Below the pieces are notes generated by a model. The model was not told the origin of the DNA. It saw only the letters and a list, made by a program, of their open reading frames with translations, and searched no databases. A program made the position numbers and the translations under genes. From the NCBI RefSeq assembly GCF_014654785.1, contig NZ_BNBD01000015.1, forward strand, positions 1-64,000: a DNA stretch of 64,000 bases. Direction: 5' to 3'. Source of the stretch: Streptomyces mashuensis. GTDB lineage: Bacteria > Actinomycetota > Actinomycetes > Streptomycetales > Streptomycetaceae. The number at the start of each line of letters is the position of its first letter. Within the stretch, counting starts at the first letter, position 1. Below are positions 34,785 through 45,567 of this stretch, piece by piece.

Positions 34785-35147
34785 TCACGTCCGCGGGCGC
34801 GCGAACCACGCCGCCGTCTCTCGGTGCGCGCACAGCGCCAGGACCAGCAGCCCGCACACCACCCCCGCCGCCCCGACGAAGCCGCCCATCGCCAGGCCCG
34901 TGAGCGGGGCCAGGACCATGCACGCGGCGACGATCATCGCGGCCACGCGCGTCTTCGGGCCGCCCTTCGCGAAGCGGGACGCCACCGTGAGTTCCGCCAC
35001 CCCCAGCACGAGCTCGACCGGCGGCGGGGTGCCCGCGTCGAGGAGGGTGCCGGCCAGCAGGATGAGGCCCCCGAGGGTGTGCAGGCAGCCGATGACGTCC
35101 AGTACGGCGCGGGCGAGGCGGGGCAGGCGGGGCTTCGGGGGTGTCAC
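34785..35147 (-). CDS. Small membrane protein (120 aa)
   Basis: The product starts MTPPKPRLPRLARAVLDVIG and has three or four hydrophobic helices (about residues 14-36, 43-57, 68-84 and 88-106). No catalytic motif or family is recognised. Its stop is 1 bp from the stop of the convergent exporter gene. The GTG start precedes a Pro-rich basic N-terminus; the upstream 127 bp is shared with lgt. Confidence 0.6.
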   Translation of the reverse strand: MTPPKPRLPRLARAVLDVIGCLHTLGGLILLAGTLLDAGTPPPVELVLGVAELTVASRFAKGGPKTRVAAMIVAACMVLAPLTGLAMGGFVGAAGVVCGLLVLALCAHRETAAWFARPRT

Positions 35148-35274
35148 GCGGTCCTCTCGGGGTCGGGAACCGGGCCTCCTGCCCGGCGCTCCGGGCCGAT
35201 GATCTCACCGTGGGTGAGGGGCCCCGTGGTCGCTCTGGGACTTCCGCGCCGCACACGGTAGGTTCGTAGGCGCC

Positions 35275-36186
35275 ATGGAACTCGCATACATTCCCAGCCC
35301 CTCGACCGGTGTGATCCACCTCGGGCCGGTCCCGCTGCGTGGCTATGCCTTCTGCATCATCATCGGCGTCTTCGTCGCCGTCTGGCTCGGCAACCGGCGC
35401 TGGATCGCGCGGGGCGGGCGGGCCGGGACGGTGGCGGACGTGGCCGTGTGGGCGGTGCCGTTCGGGCTCGTCGGCGGGCGGCTGTACCACGTGATCACCG
35501 ACTACGAGCTGTACTTCGGCCCCGGCCGGAACTGGGTCAACGCCTTCAAGGTCTGGGAGGGCGGCCTCGGCATCTGGGGTGCCGTCGCGCTCGGTGCGGT
35601 CGGTGCCTGGATCGGTTGCCGTACGCGCGGCATCCCGCTGCCCGCGTACGCCGACGCGGTCGCGCCCGGCATCGCGATCGCCCAGGCCATCGGCCGGTGG
35701 GGCAACTGGTTCAACCAGGAGCTGTACGGCAAGCCCACGGACCTGCCCTGGGCGCTGAAGATCAGCTCGGACCCCGCCATCGGCCGGGTCGGCGGTACGT
35801 ACCACCCGACGTTCCTCTACGAGTCGCTGTGGTGCCTCGGTGTCGCCGCCCTCGTCATCTGGGCCGACCGCCGCTTCAAGCTCGGCCATGGGCGGGCCTT
35901 CGCGCTCTACGTCGCCGCGTACACCGTCGGCCGGTTCTGGACCGAGTACCTGCGCGTCGACGAGGCGCACCACATCCTCGGCCTCCGTCTCAACGGCTGG
36001 ACGTCGATCCTGGTCTTCCTCGCCGCCGTCGCCTACATCGTGATCTCGGCGAAGCGGGTCCCCGGCCGCGAGGCCGTGGTCGAGCCGCGGGCCGAGGTCG
36101 TCGCCGAGGGGCCCGCCAGTGAGGGCGACCCCAAGAGCGACGGGCCCGCTCCCGACCGCGGCGCCGCCGAGAAGAAGAAAGTCTGA
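35275..36186 (+). CDS. lgt: Prolipoprotein diacylglyceryl transferase
   Basis: The 303-aa integral membrane enzyme adds diacylglycerol to the lipobox cysteine of prelipoproteins. The Lgt signature GRWGNWFNQELYG (near residue 140) and the conserved LRGYAFCIIIG, LVGGRLYHV and RVDEAHHILGLRLNGWTS segments are present, with seven predicted helices. A charged C-terminal tail (about residues 262-303, rich in Glu, Pro and Lys) is typical of actinobacterial Lgt. A client, the GH113-like lipoprotein, is encoded in the same window. Confidence 0.96.
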   Translation: MELAYIPSPSTGVIHLGPVPLRGYAFCIIIGVFVAVWLGNRRWIARGGRAGTVADVAVWAVPFGLVGGRLYHVITDYELYFGPGRNWVNAFKVWEGGLGIWGAVALGAVGAWIGCRTRGIPLPAYADAVAPGIAIAQAIGRWGNWFNQELYGKPTDLPWALKISSDPAIGRVGGTYHPTFLYESLWCLGVAALVIWADRRFKLGHGRAFALYVAAYTVGRFWTEYLRVDEAHHILGLRLNGWTSILVFLAAVAYIVISAKRVPGREAVVEPRAEVVAEGPASEGDPKSDGPAPDRGAAEKKKV

Positions 36187-36207
36187 GTTCGGGGCCCTGC
36201 CCCCTCC

Positions 36208-36247
36208 ACCGCCGCCGTGGCCTCCCGCCCGGCGGCGGTTTTCTTTG
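36208..36247 (+). terminator. Rho-independent terminator after lgt
   Basis: ACCGCCGCCG (36208-36217) pairs perfectly with CGGCGGCGGT (36230-36239) around a 12-nt loop, followed by TTTTCTTT. This is the most classical terminator in the window. Confidence 0.92.
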
Positions 36248-36393
36248 CACCCCACCGCAAAACCGCAGGTCAGCGCGGTAAGTTCGGCCTTCCTTGCTGG
36301 CGGACCACCCTCGTACGCGCGTACGGTCCCGTCATGACCAGGGTGGGACGTACGGGTGTCCCGCCCCGCAAGGGAACGGGAGCACCGGAAGAC

Positions 36394-37125
36394 ATGGCCG
36401 TCCTCGACACCGCCGCGGCGACGCACATCGCGCACCGCGACAATCACACGCACCGCGATGTGAACGGCGGCTGGCTGCGGCCCGCGGTGTTCGGGGCCAT
36501 GGACGGCCTGGTCTCGAACGTCGCGTTGATGACCGGCGTGGCCGGCGGCACCGCGTCCTCGGGCGCCATCGTGATCGCGGGCCTCGCCGGGCTCGCCGCG
36601 GGCGCGTTCTCGATGGCGGCCGGCGAGTACACCTCCGTGGCGTCCCAGCGCGAGCTGGTCCTCGCCGAGCTGGACGTGGAGCGGCGCGAGCTGCGCAAGC
36701 ACCCCGCGGACGAGCTGGAGGAGCTGGCCGCGCTGTACGAGTCGCGGGGCGTCGAGCCGGAGCTGGCGCGCGAGGTGGCGCGGCAGCTGTCGCGCGACCC
36801 CGAGCAGGCGCTGGAGATCCACGCCCGCGAGGAGCTGGGCATCGACCCGTCCGACCTGCCGTCGCCCGCGGTGGCCGCCGCGTCGTCGTTCGGCTCGTTC
36901 GCGCTGGGCGCGCTGCTGCCCGTCCTGCCGTACCTGCTGGGCGCCACCGCGCTGTGGCCGGCCGTGCTGCTCGCGCTGGCCGGGCTGTTCGTCTGCGGGG
37001 CGGTCGTGGCCCGGGTGACGGCGCGGACGTGGTGGTTCAGCGGGCTTCGGCAGCTGCTGCTGGGCGGCGCGGCGGCCGGTGTGACGTATCTCCTCGGTCT
37101 TGCCTTCGGCACCGCCGTCGGGTGA
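36394..37125 (+). CDS. VIT1/CCC1-family transporter
   Basis: The 243-aa product has the VIT1/CCC1 layout: an N-terminal His-rich segment (HIAHRDNHTHRDVNG), TM1-2 with FGAMDGLVSNVALMTGVAGG and AGAFSMAAGEYTSVASQRE, a long acidic helical metal-binding domain (about residues 95-160), and three C-terminal helices. Relatives move Fe(II) or Mn(II) across membranes. ATG 36394 starts next to the family's N-terminus; ATG 36334 is in frame but adds 20 unrelated residues. Confidence 0.85.
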   Translation: MAVLDTAAATHIAHRDNHTHRDVNGGWLRPAVFGAMDGLVSNVALMTGVAGGTASSGAIVIAGLAGLAAGAFSMAAGEYTSVASQRELVLAELDVERRELRKHPADELEELAALYESRGVEPELAREVARQLSRDPEQALEIHAREELGIDPSDLPSPAVAAASSFGSFALGALLPVLPYLLGATALWPAVLLALAGLFVCGAVVARVTARTWWFSGLRQLLLGGAAAGVTYLLGLAFGTAVG

Positions 37126-37134
37126 TGCTTATGC

Positions 37135-37186
37135 GCGAGACCGCATAACGCATGTGTTTGGCATGCGTGTTTCCGTGCGGTTTCGC
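37135..37186. terminator. Nested dyad after the VIT1-type gene
   Basis: The outer arms GCGAGACCGC (37135-37144) and GCGGTTTCGC (37177-37186) pair with one G-T. Inside lie the perfect arms ACGCATG (37148-37154) and CATGCGT (37162-37168). It begins 10 nt after the stop, so it is probably a terminator, but an operator in the gltB leader is also possible. Confidence 0.5.
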
Positions 37187-37367
37187 CTTGCTCACGGGAG
37201 GGCACACTTCGGTAGCGCCGCGGGGATCCCCCGGCATCACCCGGTTGTGCCCCCGTGCCGTGCACCGGCGCCCGGCAGCAGGACCGACCGTCCACATGCT
37301 GGGACGCCGCTTCCACTTTCCGGGAAGCTCCGCATCATGTAGCTTGCACGGAAATTCTCCGGAGCCA

Positions 37368-37403
37368 CTTCAGCAGGACCTTCAGCACCATCTTCAGCAG
37401 AGG
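37368..37403 (+). repeat. Three 12-bp tandem repeats upstream of gltB
   Basis: CTTCAGCA(G/C) recurs at 37368, 37380 and 37392 with an exact 12-bp period. In one frame the repeats read LQQDLQHHLQQR, with five Gln codons of twelve. That frame does not stop before gltB, so a conventional leader peptide is not supported. Confidence 0.75.
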
Positions 37404-37462
37404 GCCAACGTCGTCCCTCGGCACATGCGCCACGACATGACTGCCAGACGACGGGAGCCGCC

Positions 37463-40400
37463 ATGCGTCACGCTTCCCACCCCGCGCCCCAGGGGTTGTA
37501 CGACCCGAGCAACGAGCACGACGCCTGCGGCGTGGGCTTCGTCGCGACGCTCACCGGCCTTCCCAGCCACGAGCTCCTCCAGCAGGCCCTCGCCGTCCTG
37601 CGCAACATGGAACACCGCGGCGCCACCGGCTCCGACCCCGACTCCGGCGACGGCGCCGGCATCCTGATGCAGGTCCCCGACGCCTTCCTGCGCGAGGTCG
37701 CCGGGTTCCCCCTGCCGGACGCGGGCGCGTACGCCGTCGGCCTGGCCTTCCTGCCCGCCGAGCCCGCCGAGGCCCAGGCCGCCGTCTCGCACATCGGGAC
37801 CCTCGCCGCCGAGGAGGGCCTCACCGTCCTCGGCTGGCGCGACGTCCCCGTCGCCCCCGACCTGCTCGGCGCCGGCGCCCGCGCCACCATGCCCGCCTTC
37901 CGGCAGCTGTTCGTGACCGACCACGCCAGCCACGGCATCGCCCTCGACCGCAAGGCGTTCGCCCTGCGCAAGCGCGCCGAGCGCGAGGCCGGCGTCTACT
38001 TCCCCTCGCTCTCCGCCCGCACCCTCGTCTACAAGGGCATGCTCACCACCGGGCAGCTGGAACCGTTCTTCCCCGACCTCTCCGACCGCCGCTGCGCCAC
38101 CGCCATCGCCCTGGTGCACTCCCGGTTCTCCACCAACACCTTCCCCAGCTGGCCGCTCGCCCACCCCTACCGCTTCGTCGCCCACAACGGCGAGATCAAC
38201 ACCGTCAAGGGCAACCGCAACTGGATGCGGGCCCGCGAATCCCAGCTGGCCGGCGACCTGTTCGGCCCCCCGGAGAAGCTCGAGCGCCTCTTCCCCGTCT
38301 GCACCCCCGACGCCTCCGACTCGGCCTCCTTCGACGAGGTGCTGGAGCTGCTCCACCTCGGCGGCCGCTCCCTGCCGCACAGCGTGCTGATGATGATCCC
38401 CGAGGCCTGGGAGAACCACGCCTCCATGGACCCCGCCCGGCGCGCCTTCTACCAGTACCACTCCACCCTCATGGAGCCCTGGGACGGCCCGGCCTGCGTC
38501 ACCTTCACCGACGGCACCCTCGTCGGCGCCGTCCTCGACCGCAACGGCCTGCGCCCCGGCCGCTACTGGGTCACCGACGACGGCCTCGTCGTCCTCTCCT
38601 CCGAGGTCGGCGTGCTCGACCTCGACCCCGCCCGCGTCGTCCGCAAGGGCCGCCTCCAGCCCGGCCGGATGTTCCTCGTCGACACCGCCCGCCACCGCAT
38701 CGTCGAGGACGACGAGATCAAGGCCGAGCTCGCCGCCGAACACCCCTACGAGGAGTGGCTGGAGGCCGGCATCATCGAGCTCGGCGACCTGCCCGAGCGC
38801 GAGCACATCGTGCACACCCACGCCTCGGTCACCCGCCGCCAGCAGACCTTCGGCTACACCGAGGAGGAGCTGCGCGTCATCCTCGCCCCCATGGCCCGGG
38901 ACGGCGCCGAACCCATCGGCTCCATGGGCACCGACTCGCCCATCGCCGCGCTCTCCGAGCGCCCCCGGCTGCTGTTCGACTACTTCACGCAGCTGTTCGC
39001 GCAGGTCACCAACCCGCCGCTGGACGCCATCCGCGAGGAGCTCGTCACCTCCCTCGTCTCCTCGCTCGGCCCCCAGCGCAACCTGCTGGACCCCACCGCC
39101 GCGTCCTGTCGCAGCGTCACCCTGCCCTTCCCCGTCATCGACAACGACGAACTGGCCAAGCTCGTCCACATCAACGCCGACGGCGACATGCCCGGCTTCA
39201 AGGCCGTCACCCTCTCCGGCCTCTACCGTGTCAGCGGCGGCGGCACGGCCCTCGCCGAACGGCTCGACGGGCTGTGCGCCGAGGCCGACGCCGCCATCGC
39301 CGCCGGCGCCCGCCTCGTCGTGCTCTCCGACCGGCACTCCGACGCCGAGCACGCGCCCATCCCGTCCCTGCTGATGACCTCGGCCATCCACCACCACCTC
39401 ATCCGCACCAAGCAGCGCACCCAGGTGGGCCTGCTGGTGGAGGCCGGCGACGTCCGCGAGGTCCACCACGTCGCGCTGCTCATCGGCTACGGCGCGGCGG
39501 CCGTCAACCCGTACCTCGCCATGGAGTCGGTGGAGGACCTGGTCCGCGCCGGCACGTTCCTGCCGGGCGCCGAGCCCGAGCAGGCCATCCGCAACCTCAT
39601 CAAGGCGCTCGGCAAGGGCGTCCTCAAGGTGATGTCCAAGATGGGCATCTCCACCGTCGCCTCCTACCGCGGCGCCCAGGTCTTCGAGGCCGTCGGCCTC
39701 GACCAGGGCTTCGTCGACACGTACTTCCACGGCACCACCACCAAGATCGGCGGCGTGGACCTCGACGTCGTCGCCCAGGAGGTCGCCGCCCGGCACGCCA
39801 AGGCGTACCCCGCCACCGGCATCTCCGCCAGCCACCGCCGGCTGGACATCGGCGGCGAGTACCAGTGGCGCCGCGAGGGCGAACCCCACCTCTTCGACCC
39901 CGAGACCGTCTTCCGGCTCCAGCACTCCACCCGCAGCCGCCGCTACGACATCTTCAAGCAGTACACGCGCCGCGTCGACGAACAGGCCGAACGGCTGATG
40001 ACGCTGCGCGGGCTGTTCTCCTTCGCCGGCGACCGCGAACCCGTGCCGCTGGACGAGGTCGAGCCCGTCAGCGAGATCGTCAAGCGGTTCTCCACCGGCG
40101 CCATGTCGTACGGCTCCATCTCCCAGGAGGCGCATGAGACGCTCGCCGTCGCCATGAACCGGCTGGGCGCCAAGTCCAACACCGGCGAGGGCGGCGAGGA
40201 CCCCGAGCGGCTGTACGACCCGGCCCGCCGCTCCGCCATCAAGCAGGTCGCCTCCGGACGCTTCGGCGTCACCAGCGAGTACCTCGTCAACGCCGACGAC
40301 ATCCAGATCAAGATGGCGCAGGGCGCCAAGCCCGGCGAGGGCGGCCAGCTGCCCGGCCACAAGGTCTACCCGTGGGTCGCGAGGACCCGGCACTCCACGC

Positions 40401-42005
40401 CCGGCGTCGGCCTGATCTCCCCGCCCCCGCACCACGACATCTACTCCATCGAGGACCTCGCCCAGCTCATCCACGACCTGAAGAACGCCAACCCCGCCGC
40501 CCGCATCCACGTCAAGCTCGTCTCCGAGGTCGGCGTGGGCACGGTCGCGGCCGGCGTCTCCAAGGCCCACGCCGACGTCGTCCTCATCTCCGGCCACGAC
40601 GGCGGCACCGGCGCCTCGCCCCTGACCAGCCTCAAGCACGCCGGCGGCCCCTGGGAGCTCGGCCTGGCCGAGACCCAGCAGACGCTGCTGCTCAACGGGC
40701 TCCGCGACCGCATCGTCGTGCAGGCCGACGGCCAGCTGAAGACCGGCCGTGACGTCGTGATCGCCGCCCTGCTGGGCGCCGAGGAGTTCGGCTTCGCCAC
40801 CGCCCCGCTGGTCGTCTCCGGCTGCGTCATGATGCGCGTCTGCCACCTCGACACCTGCCCGGTCGGCATCGCCACCCAGAACCCCGTGCTCCGCGAACGC
40901 TTCAGCGGCAAGGCCGAGTTCGTCGTCAACTTCTTCGAGTTCATCGCCGAGGAGGTCCGCGAGCACCTCGCCCGCCTGGGCTTCCGCACCCTGGAGGAGG
41001 CCGTCGGCCACGCCGAACTCCTCGACACCTCGCGCGCCGTCGCGCACTGGAAGGCCCAGGGCCTCGACCTCAGCCCGCTGCTGCACGTCCCCGACCTGCC
41101 CGCCGGCGCCGCCCGGCACCGCACCACCGCGCAGGACCACGGCCTGGCCAAGGCGCTCGACAACCAGCTGATCAAGCTGGCCGCCGACGCCCTGAACACC
41201 GTCGGCGACGAGCCCCCGCAGCCGGTCCGCGCCCAGCTGCCCATCCGCAACATCAACCGCACCGTGGGCACCATGCTCGGCCACGAGGTGACGAAGAAGT
41301 ACGGCGGCGCCGGCCTGCCCGACGACACCATCGACATCACCTTCACCGGCTCCGCGGGCCAGTCCTTCGGCGCCTTCCTGCCCCGCGGCATCACCCTCCG
41401 CCTGGAGGGCGACGCCAACGACTACGTCGGCAAGGGCCTGTCCGGCGGCCGCATTGTCGTCCGGCCCGACCGCGGCGCCGACCACCTCGCCGAGTACTCC
41501 ACCATCGCCGGCAACACCCTCGCCTACGGCGCCACCGGCGGCGAGATGTTCCTGCGCGGCAGCGTCGGCGAACGCTTCTGCGTCCGCAACTCCGGCGCCA
41601 CCGTCGTCTCCGAGGGCGTCGGCGACCACGGCTGCGAGTACATGACCGGCGGCCGCGCCGTGATCCTCGGCCCCACCGGCCGCAACTTCGCCGCCGGCAT
41701 GTCCGGCGGCACCGCCTACGTCCTCGACCTCGACCCCCGCAACGTCAACAAGGAACTGACGGGGGCCGTCGAACCCCTCGACGACCGCGACCGCCGGTGG
41801 CTGCACGACGTGGTGCGCCGCCACCACGAGGAGACCGGGTCCACCGTCGCGGCCGGGCTCCTCACCGACTGGGACACCGCCGCGGCCCGCTTCCGCAAGG
41901 TCGTCCCGGCCACCTACAAGGCAGTGCTCGCCGCCAAGGACGCCGCCGAGCGAGCGGGGCTCTCCGAGAGCGAGACCCACGAGAAGATGATGGAGGCGGC
42001 GACTC

Positions 42006-42013
<8 letters not shown>
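37463..42013 (+). CDS. gltB: Glutamate synthase (GOGAT) large subunit
   Basis: The 1516-aa subunit carries out glutamine hydrolysis and reductive glutamate synthesis. The class II amidotransferase nucleophile is Cys22 in EHDACGVGF after a 21-residue propeptide. The FMN/oxoglutarate barrel follows (AKSNTGEGGEDPERL, GQLPGHKVYPWVA, ISGHDGGTGASPL). The 3Fe-4S cysteines lie in CVMMRVCHLDTCPVGIATQ (near residue 1122). The C-terminal GXGXG beta-helix (GLSGGRIVVRP, GATGGEMFLRG) completes the family order. It overlaps gltD by 8 nt. Confidence 0.97.
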
Positions 42014-43466
<1,453 letters not shown>

Positions 43467-43471
43467 GACCG

Positions 43472-43521
43472 GCCCCGGTCCCGGACCACCCGACCCCGGC
43501 CACACCGGCCGGGACCGGGGC
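43472..43521. terminator. Terminator after gltD
   Basis: GCCCCGGTCCCGG (43472-43484) pairs perfectly with CCGGGACCGGGGC (43509-43521) across a 24-nt loop that holds a further CCGG pair. It starts 5 nt after the gltD stop and lies between convergent genes. Confidence 0.8.
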
Positions 43522-43553
43522 TCATTCCCCGGCGCCCACCTGCGCCGGCGGCG

Positions 43554-44234
43554 TCATTCCTCGACGTCCACCTCGCGCACCGAGATGTCGCTGAACTCCA
43601 CGCGCGCGTCCTCGGTGTACGCGCCCACGCTCCCGCGCAGGTACGGCCGTTCCCGGTCCTCGTAGGCCACCAGCCCGCGGCCGCCCACGCTGACCTCCAT
43701 CCGCGCGCCCCGCTGCCCCACGCGCACGTCCGACCACTGCCCCACCGGGAAGTGCTCGGAGCCCGTGGCGAGGAAGCGCTGCCCGCCGGGGTAGGCCGGG
43801 TCGCGTTTGCCCAGCTCCCACCCGTTCGGCTTCAGCGTCACGTAGTAGAAGTGCTCCGGGTCGCTGTACGCCCACACGAGCCACGGCACCTCCCACGGGT
43901 TCGGCTGCGGGGTGCGCAACTGCTCCACCGTCCGCATCCGGGCGCGGAAGACCATGTTCCCGTACGACTGCGTCGTGACGACGAGGCCGGCGTGCGTCTC
44001 GCCGGGCTCGCGGGCGGGCTTGGGGGAGAGGGTCAGGCCGTCGTGCCGGCCGATGTTCTGGCCGTGCCCGTCGAACACCGACCGCCACGGGCCGTGGACC
44101 GATCCCTCGGCCCACGGCCGGTCCGGCTTCCCGCCCTCGCCTCCCCAGATCGCGTTCACCGCGAGGGCGAGGCCCGCCACCGCGGCGGCCGCGAGCAGGG
44201 TGAGGGCGAGGAGCCGGGGGTGAACTCTGCTCAT
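43554..44234 (-). CDS. Membrane-anchored concanavalin/DUF1080-like protein
   Basis: The 226-aa product has an N-terminal signal anchor (ALTLLAAAAVAGLALAVNAIW) and one extracellular beta-sandwich domain. Typical strands are FRARMRTVEQLR, WAYSDPEHFYYVTLKPNGWELGK (near residues 110-132) and the ending VEFSDISVREVDVEE. The pattern resembles LamG/3-keto-disaccharide-hydrolase (DUF1080) folds that bind or cleave glycans. It is coupled (ATGA) to the upstream epimerase gene, which suggests work on the same surface polysaccharide. No catalytic residues are assigned. Confidence 0.68.
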   Translation of the reverse strand: MSRVHPRLLALTLLAAAAVAGLALAVNAIWGGEGGKPDRPWAEGSVHGPWRSVFDGHGQNIGRHDGLTLSPKPAREPGETHAGLVVTTQSYGNMVFRARMRTVEQLRTPQPNPWEVPWLVWAYSDPEHFYYVTLKPNGWELGKRDPAYPGGQRFLATGSEHFPVGQWSDVRVGQRGARMEVSVGGRGLVAYEDRERPYLRGSVGAYTEDARVEFSDISVREVDVEE

Positions 44235-45454
44235 GCCGTCGAGTATGACCCCGGACCCTCGCCCTGGGTGACGACAACCGGCTCGGGAACACCCTCCGCG
44301 TCCGCTTTCGCCCCCGCGGCTGCCGCGTCCGCCTCCGCGCCGAAGTCCTCGGCCAGTTGCGCGACGATGCGCTCGGTGGCGAGGCCGTCGCCGAAGGGGT
44401 TCCCCGCCGCCACCATCCGCCCGTACTCCTCGGCGTCGTCCAGCAGGTGCATCGCCGCTTCCAGGATGGCCTGCGGCTCCGTGCCCACCAGGCGGGCCGC
44501 GCCCGCCTCGACGGCCTCGGGCCGCTCGGTGGTCGTGCGCAGCACCAGCAGCGGCTTGCCCAGGCTGGGCGCCTCCTCCTGGATGCCGCCGGAGTCGGTG
44601 AGCACCAGGTCGCTGCCGGCGAGGGTGGCGGAGAAGTCGGCGTAGCCGAGCGGTTCGACGACGCGGACGTGCGGGTGGCCGTCCAGGGCGGGCAGCAGGG
44701 CCTCGCGCACGGCGGGGCTCTTGTGCAGCGGCAGCACGACCTCGACGTCGCCGCGGTCGGCGAGCCGGGCGAGGGCCGCGCCCATGGCGCGCATCTTGTC
44801 GCCCTGGTTCTCGCGGCGGTGCAGCGTGACGAGGACGCGGCGCAGGTCGCTGTGGAAGTGGTTGCGGCCGGTGCCCTGGCCGAGCATCCACAGCAGGTTG
44901 TCGACGACGGTGTTGCCGGTGACGAACACCTCGGCGTCGGGGACGCCCTCGGCGGTCAGGTGGCCGGCGGCGCGCGGGGTGGGTGCGAAGTGCCAGCGCG
45001 CCATGCGGCCGATGAGGCGCCGGTTGAGCTCCTCGGGGAACGGGTTGTCGAGCACCCCGGTGCGGAGCCCGGCCTCGACGTGGGCGACGGGCACGTGCTC
45101 GTAGAACGCGGCGAGGGCGCCGGTGAGCGCGGACGTCGTGTCGCCCTGGACGACGACGAGGTCGGGGCGCTCGGCGCGGACGACGTCGCCCAGGCCGTCG
45201 ATCAGCCGGGCGGTGAGCTGGGACAGTTCCTGGCGGTCGCGCATCACGTCGAGCTGGACGCGGGCCTTCACGCCCAGCAGGTCGAGCATCTGGTGCAGCA
45301 TCTCGCGGTGCTGGCCGGTGGTGACGACGACCGGTTCGAAGAGGGGGCCGGCGGCCATGGCGCGGGCCACGGGCGCCAGCTTGATGGCTTCGGGACGGGT
45401 GCCCAGCACGAGCATGGCGCGCACGGGCGTGGTGGCGACGACGTTCGGGGACAT
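44231..45454 (-). CDS. wecB: UDP-N-acetylglucosamine 2-epimerase (non-hydrolysing)
   Basis: The 407-aa GT-B fold enzyme interconverts UDP-GlcNAc and UDP-ManNAc. Motifs include LGTRPEAIKLAPV, TGQHREMLHQML, VQGDTTSALTGALAAFY, HVEAGLRTG, PFPEELNRRLI, TLHRRENQGDKM and LTDSGGIQEEAPSLGKP. The last 30 residues are an Ala-rich, disordered extension. It overlaps the DUF1080-like gene by 4 nt and follows the GT2 gene after 113 bp. In this context it may supply ManNAc for the polysaccharide, or teichoic or teichuronic acid precursors. Confidence 0.93.
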   Translation of the reverse strand: MSPNVVATTPVRAMLVLGTRPEAIKLAPVARAMAAGPLFEPVVVTTGQHREMLHQMLDLLGVKARVQLDVMRDRQELSQLTARLIDGLGDVVRAERPDLVVVQGDTTSALTGALAAFYEHVPVAHVEAGLRTGVLDNPFPEELNRRLIGRMARWHFAPTPRAAGHLTAEGVPDAEVFVTGNTVVDNLLWMLGQGTGRNHFHSDLRRVLVTLHRRENQGDKMRAMGAALARLADRGDVEVVLPLHKSPAVREALLPALDGHPHVRVVEPLGYADFSATLAGSDLVLTDSGGIQEEAPSLGKPLLVLRTTTERPEAVEAGAARLVGTEPQAILEAAMHLLDDAEEYGRMVAAGNPFGDGLATERIVAQLAEDFGAEADAAAAGAKADAEGVPEPVVVTQGEGPGSYSTA

Positions 45455-45567
45455 GGGTCTCCCTAGGAAGGTGCCGCGCTGGCGGCGGATCGGTGAGAGA
45501 GAAGGTGTGCGGGACGGCCGCTGAGCCGGTCCGGGGCGGGCCCGGACGTGTCGTCAGGAGGGTGTGC

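Larger units (their letters stand above)
37126..37462 (+). promoter_or_regulatory. gltB leader region (337 bp without a confirmed gene)
   Basis: The stretch holds a nested dyad near its start (37135-37186) and three 12-bp tandem repeats near its end. TTTCCG (37318-37323) and TAGCTT (37340-37345) have about 16 bp between them and might form a weak promoter, but neither matches well. GGGAGCC precedes the gltB ATG. No tRNA or confident small gene is seen. Confidence 0.4.

Noticed and set aside
37152..37667. A Gln-containing leader peptide for gltB attenuation.
   Set aside because: The frame with LQQDLQHHLQQR has no stop before gltB and no good start near the repeats, so it is not a standard leader peptide. 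The repeats are kept as a finding only.
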